This document shows, piece after piece, positions 1-10,112 of a stretch of 64,000 bases of DNA. The DNA is from Macrocybe gigantea (lineage: Eukaryota; Basidiomycota; Agaricomycetes; Agaricales; Callistosporiaceae), in NCBI GenBank assembly GCA_011319805.1, contig SJRY01000120.1, positions 124,001 through 188,000 of the forward strand, in the 5' to 3' direction. How positions within the stretch are numbered: position 1 is the stretch's first letter; each line of letters opens with the position of its first letter. The translations under genes and the position numbers were made by a program. The notes beneath the pieces are model-generated. The model searched no databases, had not been told where the DNA came from, and saw nothing but the letters and a program-made list of their open reading frames with translations.

Positions 1-331
1 TACTCAATTTGCTCAATCTTGATATAAATACTCGTCCAGCAGAGCTAGATCAGCAGAACCTCGTTTTTGGATGCTCGGTCTGCAATAGAAAGGGAAGATA
101 CGAACGATACTCGTGGCGTCAATGTGTAAGTTCCCTATTCTCGCTACATCGCTCGGTCACGAACACGGATTATAGATATTCCACTATATGGAGACTGAGA
201 GTGACAAGACCCACCTTACACCACAATGGTATATTATGGATGCCGAAGAACAGGCGGTTGTCGATGCATATAAGAGAGAGGTGACTAGAGTGGAAGAGGA
301 AGCTTTCCATTGCATATCAGATATGTTGTGA
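1..331 (+). CDS. Small unknown protein, repeat-family copy 1 (5' partial)
   Basis: The 3' part of a gene cut by the window edge. Exon one runs open from the edge and includes CSVCNRKG and RYERYSWRQC. A GT-AG intron of about 56 nt (123-178) follows. The second exon continues in frame through KTHLTPQWYIMDAEEQ and ends at TGA 329-331. The tail is charged and helix-like (E/K/R rich). I do not recognise the family and assign no function. The same motifs recur at 470-732 (ERYSWRQC, then an IMDxxEQ-like segment) and at 5294-5440 (KTHTSPQWRI), so this is one member of a local repeated family and possibly the best preserved. The 5' end is outside the window, so completeness cannot be judged. The intron and the shared protein-level motifs favour a real coding origin. 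Confidence 0.4.
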
Positions 332-469
332 AAGAGGACCACTGTGTTTGAGTATGTGTGTGTATGTGCTTGGTATTTGGTTAAAGAACGAATATCACGT
401 TCAGCATCCCACTGCACAACTTCAGCTATGCGTTCTGCCCTAGGATTACGTCGACTTTGGAGCGCCCTT

Positions 470-732
470 ATGATTATCCTCGATGCTTATCGTTATCAGA
501 GGGCCAGGAATGCCAAACCTGGCTTGGAAACTTGGCGAACTATGTTTTTACGATGCTTGACTTGTAAAGAAAAGGACAGAATGAGCGGTACTCATGGAGG
601 CAATGTGTGCGTTGGCTTTTCGTTTCGTTCATCATGGATCTCAAGGAGCAGACAACGGCGGGTGCACACGAGAGAGAACAAGCGATGACCGAAGATGAAA
701 GCTTGGGATTCTTGACGGACATGTCGTATTGA
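470..732 (+). pseudogene. Small unknown protein, repeat-family copy 2 (degraded)
   Basis: A second copy of the family at 1-331. The block around 555-606 aligns base by base with 79-126: a C-x2-C pair, then RKGQNERYSWRQC against RKGRYERYSWRQC. One base is missing just after the C-x2-C pair, so the two halves lie in different frames. The HLTPQW segment of copy 1 is absent. The downstream IMDLKEQ segment is followed by an acidic helix and TGA 730-732, which parallels the end of copy 1. The single-base gap could be a sequencing error, but the loss of the middle segment cannot, so I treat this copy as a remnant. Function unknown. Confidence 0.3.
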
Positions 733-863
733 ATATAATAGGTAACAGTGGACAAGTGCTCACTGACTCCGGTTTGGATCAAAGAGTCCAAGTCAGGCTA
801 TTAAACAATATCTGTGAAGCTGTGATAGCTATTCACTCAACGTGTTCAACGCATGCTGAAGCA

Positions 864-869
864 TATAAA
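864..869 (+). promoter_or_regulatory. TATA-like box of the double cyclophilin gene
   Basis: TATAAA lies 46 bases upstream of the proposed ATG at 910. Spacing and orientation fit a core promoter with a very short leader. The assignment rests on the motif and its position only. Confidence 0.35.
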
Positions 870-909
870 GATGCGTCCAACCAAGCCAAGGAAAGGCCCT
901 TGTTTCGAA

Positions 910-2198
910 ATGGCTAATGTGTTTGTGAGTCGTACTTCCTCAGTCTATGACAAGACTCACATCGCTCCAGTTTGACATTGTTATCAATGACGAACCAGCT
1001 GGTCGTATTAGTTTTAGGCTTTTCGACGACATTGTGCCCAGGACGGCCCGAAATTTCCGCGAACTCGCCACGGGGCAGAATGGTTATGGCTACGAGGGGA
1101 CTATTTTTCATCGCATTATGACCAATTTTATGATCCAAGGCGGCGACTTTGTGAGAGGGGACGGGAAGGGCTGCAGATCTATATACGGTCAGACGTTTGA
1201 AGGTGGGATTTACGCATGCTGAACGGAAAGCACTTCCGATCCCCTCTACCTTGCAGACGAGAATTTCAAAGTGAAGCATGACAAACCTGGGTTGCTATCA
1301 ATGGCGAACGCCGGCAAAGACACCAATGGTTGTCAATTTTTCATCACAATGATACCAACGCCCTGGCTGGACAACACTCACGTCGTGTTTGGTATGTATG
1401 TTCAGCTTTCATGAGACTGTGGGCTGACATGTGGCTTCCAGGTGAGGTGACAGAAGGTATGAACGTCGTCGAAAGGATTGAAGAATACGGTTCGGTCTCT
1501 GGAACTCCTAGCGGCCGAGTTTGCATAGCAGCGTCTGGCATCTTGACATCAAAAGTCTTCGTAAGGACATCCCCGATTCGGATGGTAGGCGCTGGATTGA
1601 TATGGCTTGTCGCAGTTCGATATCGATATTAATGGCGAGCATGTCGGTCGCATGGTCTTCAAACTCTACGACGAGGCCCTGCCGAGGACAACACGGAATT
1701 TTCGGGAATTGGCGATGGGAACTCATGGCTACGGATATGCGGGCTGCAGGTTCCACAGGATCATCCCTCGTTTCTTGATACAAGGCGGTGACTTTGACAA
1801 AGGAGACGGTAGGGGAGGCAAATCGATATACGGCGAAAGATTTGAGGGTACGCAGTATGCTCTTTGGCATCAACCACGTACCTCCCGTGCAGGTTAGATG
1901 AGAGTTTTTGTTCAACCATACGAAAGGAGGTTTGTTAGCTATGGCAAACGTGGGCAGGGATGCGAATGCGTCGCAATTCTACATCACTACTGCACCGACG
2001 CCCTGGTTGGATGGGAAATATGTCGTATTCGGTGAGTCGCTTTTGCGCAAAACCGTACCGTTCAAGTCTGAATTTGAGATGCCATATCCAGGGGAAGTGA
2101 TGACTGGCATGGACCTCGTGAAGTTGGTTGAGAGCTTTGGGTCCCCGTCTGGTATACCAAAAGCTAGGATTACCATTGCAGCTTCTGGGGAGATTTGA
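910..2198 (+). CDS. Tandem double-domain cyclophilin (peptidyl-prolyl isomerase)
   Basis: Two complete cyclophilin A-like domains appear to be joined in one reading frame of about 322 aa. Inferred exons: 910-924, 971-1202, 1257-1391, 1442-1560, 1616-1847, 1903-2031, 2092-2198. Domain 1 starts [16 protein letters not shown] and domain 2 starts [16 protein letters not shown], with no stop between them. Intron positions and phases (0, 1, 1) are the same in both halves, so the gene arose by tandem duplication at DNA level. Domain 1 keeps the catalytic and cyclosporin-site set: [18 protein letters not shown] and the H of THVVFG. In domain 2, M61, F113 and H126 (human CypA numbering) appear as L, Y and Y, so it may be weakly active or a binding module. 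No signal peptide or retention signal is seen, so a cytosolic or nuclear protein is likely. The acceptor at 1902 is the least certain junction. The alternative is two adjacent genes, but the second would lack its own start codon. Confidence 0.82.
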
Positions 2199-2307
2199 GC
2201 CATAGCCAGTAAATGGGGACAGCCACTAGTCTACTGTGTTGCCATAGAATCATGTTTATTTGCCGAAGTGGCAAATGACATCGCCTGGCGGAGGTATCTG
2301 TCTTTGT

Positions 2308-2571
2308 TCAACCCGAGTCACCTCGGCGCGATTTCTCCTGACGAACTGCTGACATGCTGTACCCATTTTGCGGCTTGCAAGCTGTCACGTCAACGTGAGC
2401 GGCAGTACATATAGACGGACATAACAGCTCCCCTCTTGTCATTATTGCCTGCAAAAGTGCTTCCTTCAACACGACATCAGCATGACGGATTGGTAGTTTG
2501 CCTTTGTAGAGCTGGCGAAGTTCCCTGATTGTGAGGACTGAAGCCCGTTCGCGTGTCGCTGCATCCGTCAT
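2308..2571 (-). CDS. Unknown small protein or terminal exon
   Basis: An 87-codon minus-strand frame starting at ATG 2571. Residues 1-45 are helix-prone and charged (TIRELRQLYKGKLPIRHADV, then an ALLQAI segment). The rest has several cysteines and ends with basic residues. It may be a separate short gene or the 3' exon of the gene at 2676-3206 on the same strand; no clear splice pair joining them was found. I recognise no family. The frame lies between the double cyclophilin (plus) and the kinase (plus). Confidence 0.3.
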   Translation of the reverse strand: MTDAATRERASVLTIRELRQLYKGKLPIRHADVVLKEALLQAIMTRGELLCPSICTAAHVDVTACKPQNGYSMSAVRQEKSRRGDSG

Positions 2572-2675
2572 ATACTAGCACAACACGGCATTGACTAGAT
2601 GGGTTTCTAAAGTATGCGAATATTGTTCGAAATCTTCGAAGGTGGTTCGAACGATTTTGAAAGTTTCGGGGTATT

Positions 2676-3206
2676 TCAAAGGGCTGGGAAAATAGATCTG
2701 GAGTTCGTTGTTCCCCTTACATCACCCCCATTAAGGTGCGGCACTGAGACGCGCTGAGACTGGTGCAGGAAGGACGGGGAAAAGGATGTTGAAATAAGCA
2801 GCATGAATTTCTCGAGGCGCACCTGGGTGTCATGGGTAGAAGTTCCCAAGCTTTCTTGGTCAGTGATTATCTCGTCTTCTTGGATGTCCTGAGACGTAGA
2901 CACATCCTTTCCATGGTGAGGAGAAGAGTCTTCACCTTTACCATGGGTTGAACTGACAGCGAGCTTTCTATAATCGTCGGAACTGGAAAGGCTTAATCGC
3001 CTTTGCGGGGGCTGTGCGGGAGGAGCAGGCTCCAGGTATGACTGCTGACTATTTTCTGAAGGCTCTTCAGCGACCATGTCTTCATTTCCAGACTTGTCTG
3101 TGTGGAGAATTCGTATCAGAGTAACGTGACTCGAAATAGCCTCATCATGTTGTTGTTCTACAGCGTTTATTTGTTCGTAGAGTGTCAAGGAAGTCACAGT
3201 CGTCAT
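2676..3206 (-). CDS. Unknown Ser/Glu-rich protein
   Basis: A 176-codon minus-strand frame from ATG 3206. The first 40 residues (MTTVTSLTLYEQINAVEQQH onward) look like a folded, helical start. The middle is low-complexity, with Pro/Gln, Ser, Glu/Asp and Thr stretches that suggest a disordered region. The last 40 residues look less protein-like and may be intron or untranslated sequence. It is divergent from the kinase, and the two starts are 140 bases apart, so they could share a promoter. No family recognised. Confidence 0.4.
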   Translation of the reverse strand: MTTVTSLTLYEQINAVEQQHDEAISSHVTLIRILHTDKSGNEDMVAEEPSENSQQSYLEPAPPAQPPQRRLSLSSSDDYRKLAVSSTHGKGEDSSPHHGKDVSTSQDIQEDEIITDQESLGTSTHDTQVRLEKFMLLISTSFSPSFLHQSQRVSVPHLNGGDVRGTTNSRSIFPAL

Positions 3207-3345
3207 CCTGATAATAGTCTGAAGAATTGGTACAACTGCGAAGGGGGCTGCATTGGGCGTTCAGTTCATTCATTGCAACAACAGTGACTCGAAAGGTAAG
3301 GTCGGTAAGGTTGGGTCGAAAACACCTGAATAGACACTCATTCAA

Positions 3346-4802
3346 ATGCTTGCTCTCCTTCGACCTGGAGGAAACCGGCTTCATTCCCCCACTCAATCTT
3401 TCACTCCAGTTCTGCGTCGTACTTCCATGATAATGGCCCCTCGTTTCATTCCTTCGCGCCTTGACGCAATCGAGGATATCGAAGATTACCAACCCGGTGG
3501 TTACCACCCAATATCTGTCGGCGACACCTTTGACCATGGGCGTTTCAGGATCCTTCATAAACTCGGATTCGGGGGTTCCTCTACTGTTTGGCTGGCGCGC
3601 GACCAGCGGGAAGAGGGAGACCAGAGTAGAATCGTCACCCTCAAGGCAATGCGCGCCGATGTTCCCTCATCCAAGGTCCTGAGCGAGATCCCCGAACTGG
3701 TTATTTCCCAAAAACTTAAAGCATCTCTCCCTCTTTCCGAGTCTGTGGACTTCCAGACTGTCGATCACCATTTCTTCGTACAAGGTCCAAACGGGTCCCA
3801 TCTATTCCTCATATTCCCTCTTGCTGGGCCCAGTATCCTTGCCATGTCTGACTCACCCGGGCGAGCTGCCGGTAGTCGACGACTACGTGCAGACTTGGCT
3901 AGGAAGGTCGCGAAACAAACAGCGATGATGATACACCACATGCACTGCATCGGCGTCGTTCATGGAGGTTATAGCAATCTCCTGCCTCTTTTTCAACAAT
4001 GTCAGCTGCTGACGAGTGATCCCATCCAGACCTGACCACATCGAACATCTTGTTTCGCCTGTTGCCCCACGTCATCAAATGGTCGGATGCTGAAGTGTAT
4101 GCCCATCTGGGCGACCCCGAGACGGAGAATGTCAGAACCCGTGACAGACAACCGCCCGGGCCTCACGCACCAGCCATGCTCGTCGCACCCATCCAGAACT
4201 CCAAGATGTCGGACGCGACGCTTCTTCAAGAAAGCGTTGTCGTCGGTGACTTTGGCCAGTCCTACATCGTCGCCTCTCGACCCTCATCCTACGAGCCAGG
4301 TACGGTGCTGAATTACCAGTCGCCAGAGGCACGGTTTGAGGGGCGCATGGGCCTCGAGACGGACATCTGGGCGCTCGGATGCGCGATCTATGAAATCCGC
4401 GCGGGCTTTGCCCTTTTCGAATCGTTCTTGGGAAGTGACGTCGACATTCTCAGGCAGACGGTTGAGACGCTGGGCCGACTACCCGACCCCTGGTGGGCTG
4501 CTTTCGAACAGCGTGCGCTATGGTTTGAAGGGGACGGGCAGCCGAAGAGCGAGCAGGATCAAGAACGCGCTGGCGTGCTTCTGAAAGCCTACAGAAGCTC
4601 CATCAGGGCGAAGTTGCTCGAGATAGGCAAGCAGGACGATCCGCCGTCTGAAGACGAAGGTCCGATGATTGAAAAGCTCGGGGTGCGCCTGCATGAGGAA
4701 GAAGTCGGGCTGTTGGAGGATCTCTTGGAGAAGATGTTGAAGTATATCCCAGAGGAGAGGATTCACATACAGGATGTCGTCCGGCATCCGTGGTTCACTT
4801 GA
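3346..4802 (+). CDS. SRPK-like serine/threonine protein kinase
   Basis: One intron (3968-4029) separates two exons and gives about 464 aa from ATG 3346, or 437 aa from ATG 3427. Kinase landmarks appear in order: glycine loop GFGGSSTVW near residue 73, the VAIK-type lysine in VTLKAMRA, catalytic loop HGDLTTSNIL near residue 205 (the intron falls within the HGD codons), VVGDFGQSY near 281, SPEARF in place of APE, and DIWALGCAIYEI. The N-terminal block PRFIPSRLDAIEDIEDYQPG is the usual lead-in of fungal SRPK-like kinases. All catalytic residues are present and no frame break was found, so it should be active. Natural substrates of this expanded fungal group are mostly unknown; classical SRPKs phosphorylate SR splicing factors. 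The extra 27 residues from ATG 3346 are Arg-rich without acidic residues and could be a mitochondrial presequence. Which start is used is not settled. Confidence 0.85.
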
Positions 4803-4883
4803 GGTTTCGATCCATTTCGCACGCTCTTTGCTCTTCACCGTATCCCACCTATTCCATTTCTCTTTCGGCGCCACTCCCACAAA

Positions 4884-5242
4884 TGAAAAAGGCCTCTTTT
4901 CATTCCAGATCCCGTCACTTGGGATTCCGTCTCTGGAGTTCTCAGTCTACCCCAACTTTGGACCAAAATCTATAGGTCGTGCCGTTGCGCTACCTTCTCT
5001 CTTTAAGAATATCGAGAATAATCAGGCTTTCACATTGCCAATTCTTGATACGAGACTGCATGTCATCGGAGAGGTAAGCCAGCCTCTGCGACACTTTGTT
5101 TTGCCATTATGTTGAGCCGCTGCAGGTTGGTTTTGAGGTGAACGTCATTACTCCGTTCGAGGGCGTGACCCTTGACGTTGGCGGGGACTTGGAGACGTAC
5201 TGGAAGTCCATGGCCGTTAGGTGCAGGTCACTGAAGTTTTGA
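4884..5242 (+). pseudogene. Fragment of a Pho81/GDE1-type glycerophosphodiesterase gene
   Basis: About 90 bases after the kinase stop, an open segment encodes FSFQIPSLGIPSLEFSVYP, GRAVALPSLF and DTRLHVIGE. A clean GT-AG intron (5074-5125) follows, then VGFEVNVITPFEGVTLDVGG and LETYWKS, ending at TGA 5240-5242. From family knowledge this is the region between the ankyrin repeats and the GDPD catalytic domain of Pho81/GDE1-like proteins (SPX-ankyrin-GDPD). Neither the upstream SPX/ankyrin part nor the downstream catalytic part is present nearby, so this is an isolated fragment. The retained spliceable intron points to a DNA-level duplication or deletion rather than retroposition. Alternatively it could be a new short gene that captured this domain. 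Confidence 0.55.
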
Positions 5243-5293
5243 GGACAATAACGTTTCTGTATTGACTCGACTCCGACTTAGGTACTGCACTGC

Positions 5294-5440
5294 ATGACGG
5301 CAGGTAACAAGACCCATACCTCGCCGCAATGGCGTATTTTGACTTTAGAGGAGGCTAAACAAGCACTGAAACAAAAGGAAGACGCTTAGACGATCGAGGA
5401 TGACAGCTTGGAGTACTTTACTCAATTGCTGAGCGCCTGA
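5294..5440 (+). pseudogene. Small unknown protein, repeat-family copy 3 (in-frame stop)
   Basis: Bases 5306-5335 closely match 211-240. The encoded NKTHTSPQWRILTLEEAKQ resembles DKTHLTPQWYIMDAEEQ of copy 1. A TAG at 5387-5389 interrupts the frame. Directly after it the same frame continues as TIEDDSLEYFTQLLSA and ends TGA 5438-5440, which parallels the acidic C-terminus of copies 1 and 2. A single nonsense codon in an otherwise matching frame marks a recent inactivation, or a base-call error. Function unknown. Confidence 0.35.
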
Positions 5441-5650
5441 TGAGCATATGTACTGCCTTTACGATATCAGAAAAGGGTTGTTCACTGATCTTGCATATAT
5501 TCGGGGTTGATCTTACAGCCAAATTCTACTCGGACTATCACCTGCAAGCAATTCCCAATACTTCACAGAATCTGGAGTGATGCATCGAGCCTTCCGAATG
5601 GATCGAGTTCCGGCCTACCGTGGTTTCCCTACACGCATATGAATGCTGCT

Positions 5651-7368
5651 TTATGAAAGAGAATGACATATGCTTACTGGAGGAGTAGGCGCATTCCCAA
5701 GGATCTTTTCGACCTTCTTCATGATGTCATCTGTCAGTTTGGGTATCACCTCCAGCGCCTTCAAATTATCCTTGATTTGCTGAGGTGAACTTGCGCCGAG
5801 AATAACAGTCGAAGTGTTGGGATTTTTGGCGATCCATGCCAGGGCCAGACATGCCACGGTCGTCCCAAGTTCCTCTTCGGCGAGCTTTGTGAGCTCGCGT
5901 ACCTTTCGGATTTTCTCCCGTCCTTCAGCAGACTGCAAGCTGTCCGCGTTCTTTTTGAATTGCGGGATTGTGGCGTAACGGCTGTTCGATGGAATTCCGT
6001 CGTTGTACTGACGTGAGATCCGGGTAAGAATCGCACTGGAAACGATGATGGGCTAACGCATCATTACCTTTCCAGTCAGCAACCCTCCTGCCAGGGCCGA
6101 AAATGCTGTGGTCCCAAGATGATATTTGCGATACAGCGGCCTGATCTCGATGTGATAAGAGAGAATAATCTCCATCGAGCCGCCTAAATTCAACATACGC
6201 ATATTCTTTTTCTGCGCGCTCGCGATGAAACATGCTGCAAGACCAGATTCGTGAGTGCGATCATCCAAGGGTAATGGCGATTACTGACTGATGCAGGCAT
6301 TGCTCAGCAATGGGCGCACACAGATTGAGCCGCTGAGCGACGTCTTGAAGTTTGTCAGCGATTCCATTAGGTGCAATGGCTTTTAGGAGGGACTAACGAT
6401 TGGCTTCTTCAATCTCACGGGCACTCCACTCAGATGTTGCCCAGTAAAACGCCTATAAAAGCGCCCGTCAAAGAGATGGCTCTAGAAATAGCACGTCCGA
6501 CTCACCCATCCTTTATCGATCACGTAGTTAAACGCGCGAACAACTTCCTCCATCGGAACTATTGAAACGCCCAAACGGGTGAGGAAAACCGAACATCGCA
6601 TCAACCTGCGAACCGAGCGCGCAGGCCAGCCTGCGAAATGGAGAAAAGCTCACCAGTCGAATCTGGACGATGGGCGAAGATGACGTCAAGATAATCGAGC
6701 TGGAGGCGCGCGAGGCTCTCCTGAGTCCCTTCGATGATGCTTAACGCCACAAATCAGGTTCCCGCTTCTCTGAGAATTGATCGAACAAGGGACAAACTGT
6801 TTCCGAGAGAGACCGTTCGCATTGGGTCCCTTTCGTACACCCCAAAAGAGCTTTGTGGTGATAACAAGATCGGACCTTCTGAAGCCGAGTTCCTTGATAG
6901 CTTGACCCCTGTAGTTTTGTGTTCGACGTCAGTCGCGAGAAAGATTGTGAGGGCGGTGATAGCAGAGTGGAGTCGGAAGTGTTGCTTAAATTTACATTGC
7001 TTCTTCGGATTTCCCAGAGTTGTACTCCTCTGCTGTGTCAAACATGTTGATTCCATTTTCAAAGGCGGTCTTGATGATTTCCTACAAGAGTAGTGGCACG
7101 AGGGGCAGTAAATCTCCGTATGTCGAAATTCAATTTAGGTCACAGATCTCTTTCGTACCTTGACAGCATCGCCGTTAACAGATCCCCCAAGAGTCAGCCC
7201 TGGAAATGCGTTGTAAATCCGACGCTTGCATCAACGTTTTCTCAAGAATGGAAAGACAAGGCTGCTGCTACATCCACCGAGTGAGAACAGGGGAACACGA
7301 AGACCGCTAGGACCAAGACGGCGGAAGGGCATGCCCTTTGGGTCGTACTCCATCTTCACTTCTGGCAT
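5651..7368 (-). CDS. Aldo/keto reductase, voltage-gated K+ channel beta-subunit type (copy A)
   Basis: Start ATG 7368 (MPEVKMEYDPKGMPFRRLG). About ten short introns reconstruct a full-length AKR of about 340 aa. Family landmarks in order: SLGGWLTLGG, KTAFENGINMFDTAEEY (with the catalytic Asp and Tyr region), [103 protein letters not shown] and a C-terminal PKLTDDIMKKVEKIL. It should be a cytosolic NADPH-dependent oxidoreductase; its substrate is unknown. All inferred introns have usable splice sites and no frame break was found. The last codons are uncertain: translation may read through to TAA 5651-5653, or a final intron may begin at the GTAAGC after PTPP. It is divergent from the homologous copy B at 8408. 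Confidence 0.8.
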
Positions 7369-7972
7369 TTTGTTTCTGATGGGCGTGGCAGCTCGATGAT
7401 TTTTCCGGACAGATAATTCAATACTCCAGCACCTTGCTGACGACACAGCGAGGCGATATGGCGGCGGGCGTGAACGGAAGCTGATAAGAGTCGAGAGGCT
7501 CGAGCACGAGAAATCGGCCAACGAATCTCTTTTATTTTCAAAAGGAAGAGAATTCCGAGCTTTCACCGGCACCAGGTCCGGATGAGAGCCCTTCTCCACC
7601 CTCCCATGATCCAGCCGTGAATATATAGGGACCCATGTGCTTCCTTCAGGAAACGGTGAGAGGATTGACGACACGTTGCCGAGTTTGGTGAGAAACGTAC
7701 GTCGCATGGCGCAATTAATTACACAATCCGTCGTCATTTGACCTTGTGTCCGAGTCGATTTTTTGAGACAAGAAGCTCATGAGGAGACGTGGCGGTGGAC
7801 TACAGCGAAATTTATAGTGGTTGTCCGAAACCGGGTTTGTGCAATACGTGTAGAAGGCGCCTGGCAAGCGGCTTGCCGGGCGTCTTCGGCCGCCGAAGAC
7901 GCTGTTCGTGAACAAACGAGCACATCCCACCCATATCGTCAAATTGGCCACTCGGAGTTCAATGAAAAAAAT

Positions 7973-8060
7973 TTCGGATACGGGGAATCGAACCCCGAGC
8001 TGCCGCGCAATCCTTACAATAGGTGAGAGGCGGCAATGTTAGCCGTTACACCATATCCGA
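7973..8060 (-). tRNA. tRNA-Glu(CTC) with a 16-nt intron
   Basis: Read on the minus strand. Acceptor stem TCGGATA pairs with TATCCGA. The D-arm GTGT/ACAT encloses AACGGCTA. Anticodon stem GCCGC/GCGGC carries loop CTCTCA-C with anticodon CTC. The T-arm is CGGGG-TTCGATT-CCCCG, followed by discriminator A. A 16-base intron sits after position 37, the standard place in eukaryotic nuclear tRNAs. A run of T residues just downstream (AAAAAAATTT on the plus strand at about 7964-7973) serves as Pol III terminator. It lies between the two divergent aldo/keto reductases. Confidence 0.93.
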
Positions 8061-8407
8061 CTACAATATGATTACACAACTAAATCATGAAAGTCAGAAT
8101 CACTCCGGTTCTTCCGGGAACGCCTCCATCGTCCCTCCCGCCCTGGTGTCAAGACAAGGTACCCCATCTGCGCGACTCTGGTCCGCTGTAGCCGTTTTCT
8201 ATAAAGTAACCCGGGAAATGAACAGATGCCGCTGAATAATTTGCGAAACAGGGCGGGTCGATAACGCAAATGAATAATCCTGTCCGTGCATTGCGTCAGC
8301 CGCGGCCATTGTCTGTGCGGGTATTTAAGGCACCGTTGCACCCCGCGCGTCGCCTTCCCAGTTCATCAGATTATCGGTCTTTCTCTTCGACGACTTTCTC
8401 TGGCAAA

Positions 8408-10112
8408 ATGGCTGAATCGACAGTTCTGCGCGAATTCGACCCGAAAAACATGCCTTTCAGGAGACTCGGACCTAGTGGTCTCCGCGTATCCGTGTTTTCT
8501 CTCGGCGGGTGTACGTCATGTCGACGATTCTGAGCTCGACTTGTAGGATTGATTTACGCTTTTTTTTGTAGGGTTGACGTTAGGAAGCGCGTTGTCGGTG
8601 ATCCCGTCAAAGTCCGTGACATCAAACGTCTGTGACTACGGGAGATTGACCTTTTGTCCGTTCTGCATGTAGGAAATTATCAAAACGGCATTCGATGCTG
8701 GCATCAACATGTTCGATACCGCGGGGCCTATGCGGGTGGGAATTCGGAAAAAGAAATGTGGGGTGCCTAGCGGTCTTGTAGAGATCAGCCCGCTGACGCA
8801 ATCTTTCATTATATTTTCTTCTCTTCCTCTTCCTTGTCGCCGCACCAATCAACAGGGGCCGCGCCATCAGAGAACTCGGACTTCGAAGATCGGATTTGGT
8901 GATCACGACAAAGCTGTTCTGGGGCGTCCGCAAAGGCCCTAATGCGAATGGCCTATCCCGCAAGCAGTCAGTTCCTCGGTCTGCTAGATTGCTTCTCCGT
9001 AAATGACTGATATATTGTTGCATGTAGCATTATTGAGGGCACCCAAGAAAGTCTTCAGCGGCTAGGACTGGATTACGTCGATGTCATTTTCGCCCACCGA
9101 CCTGACAATACTGGTAACTGACCTCATGGCTTCACGTCGGGGCTGCGCTTTAACCTTTACGCTAGTGCTCATGGAGGAGGTTGTCAGAGCCTTCAATTAT
9201 GTCATTGACAAAGGATGGGTGAGTTCCTGTCGAAATAGTCGTTCTCGGCCCGACGCTCAGACGTACGCAGGCTTTCTACTGGGCAACATCGGAATGGGGT
9301 GCCCGCGAACTTGAGGAAGCATGGCGTATGGCGCTCACCTCAATTCTTTCTCTTGAACTTGCATTAACCATTGTCTGTATCTAGATGTTGCCGATAAGCT
9401 GAACCTGGTCGGACCAATCGCCGAACAATGCCAGCACAAGTGCGCCAACATTTTTCCCCGTTGACGGACCTCTCTTAAATCGTCGCACTAGCATGTTTCA
9501 CCGAGAACGTCCTGAAAAAGAATACGAGTGCGCCTCCTTCTTTCTGGCTGAGAGCTGCCGTACCGACGCAATTCGTCAGTCCTTTGTACAGAAAATATGG
9601 TTTGGGGACGACTGTATGGTCCCCCTCGCCTATGGGCTGCTTACCGGAAAGGCACGTACCGCCGAGGCTCCCTTGCTTGGTGTCACTGAACCAGATCGCA
9701 GTACAACGACGGAATACCAGAGGATTCACGCTTGGCCACGCAGAAGATGTTCAAGGACACCCTGAACAGCTTGTCGCAGCCTGAAGGCCAAGAGAAGATT
9801 CGCAAAGTAAGAGAGCTCACCAAGCTCGCTAAAGAAGGCAGGCTAGTCCCAAGTCTTCCACAAAATCATACTTATTCGTGATCGTCAGAGCTTCACACAA
9901 ACGTAGCTGCGCTCGCCTTGGCTTGGCTCGCGAAGAATCCCAACACGTCCACCGTCATACTCGGCGCTTCGAAACCGGAACATATTAAAGAGAACTTGAA
10001 GGCTGTGGAACTTCTCCCTAAGCTCACCCCTGAAATCATGGAGAAAATCGAGAAGATCCTCGATAACAAGCCAGCTCCTGCCGTTCGTCTTTTATCCTTC
10101 CACTACTCCTAG
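8408..10112 (+). pseudogene. Aldo/keto reductase copy B (frame broken in three places)
   Basis: Homologous along its whole length to copy A, with the same intron positions: [128 protein letters not shown]. One base is missing at about 8586-8590 (before VVGDPVK), at 8723-8726 (the Glu codon after DTA) and at 9621-9625 (before LAYGLL). Two introns would need GC donors (9652 and 9838). Three breaks in one gene suggest decay. However, one-base homopolymer losses also occur in essential genes of this window, so some or all may be sequencing errors. If intact it would encode the same type of NADPH-dependent reductase as copy A. The C-terminal end at 10112 is approximate. Confidence 0.6.
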
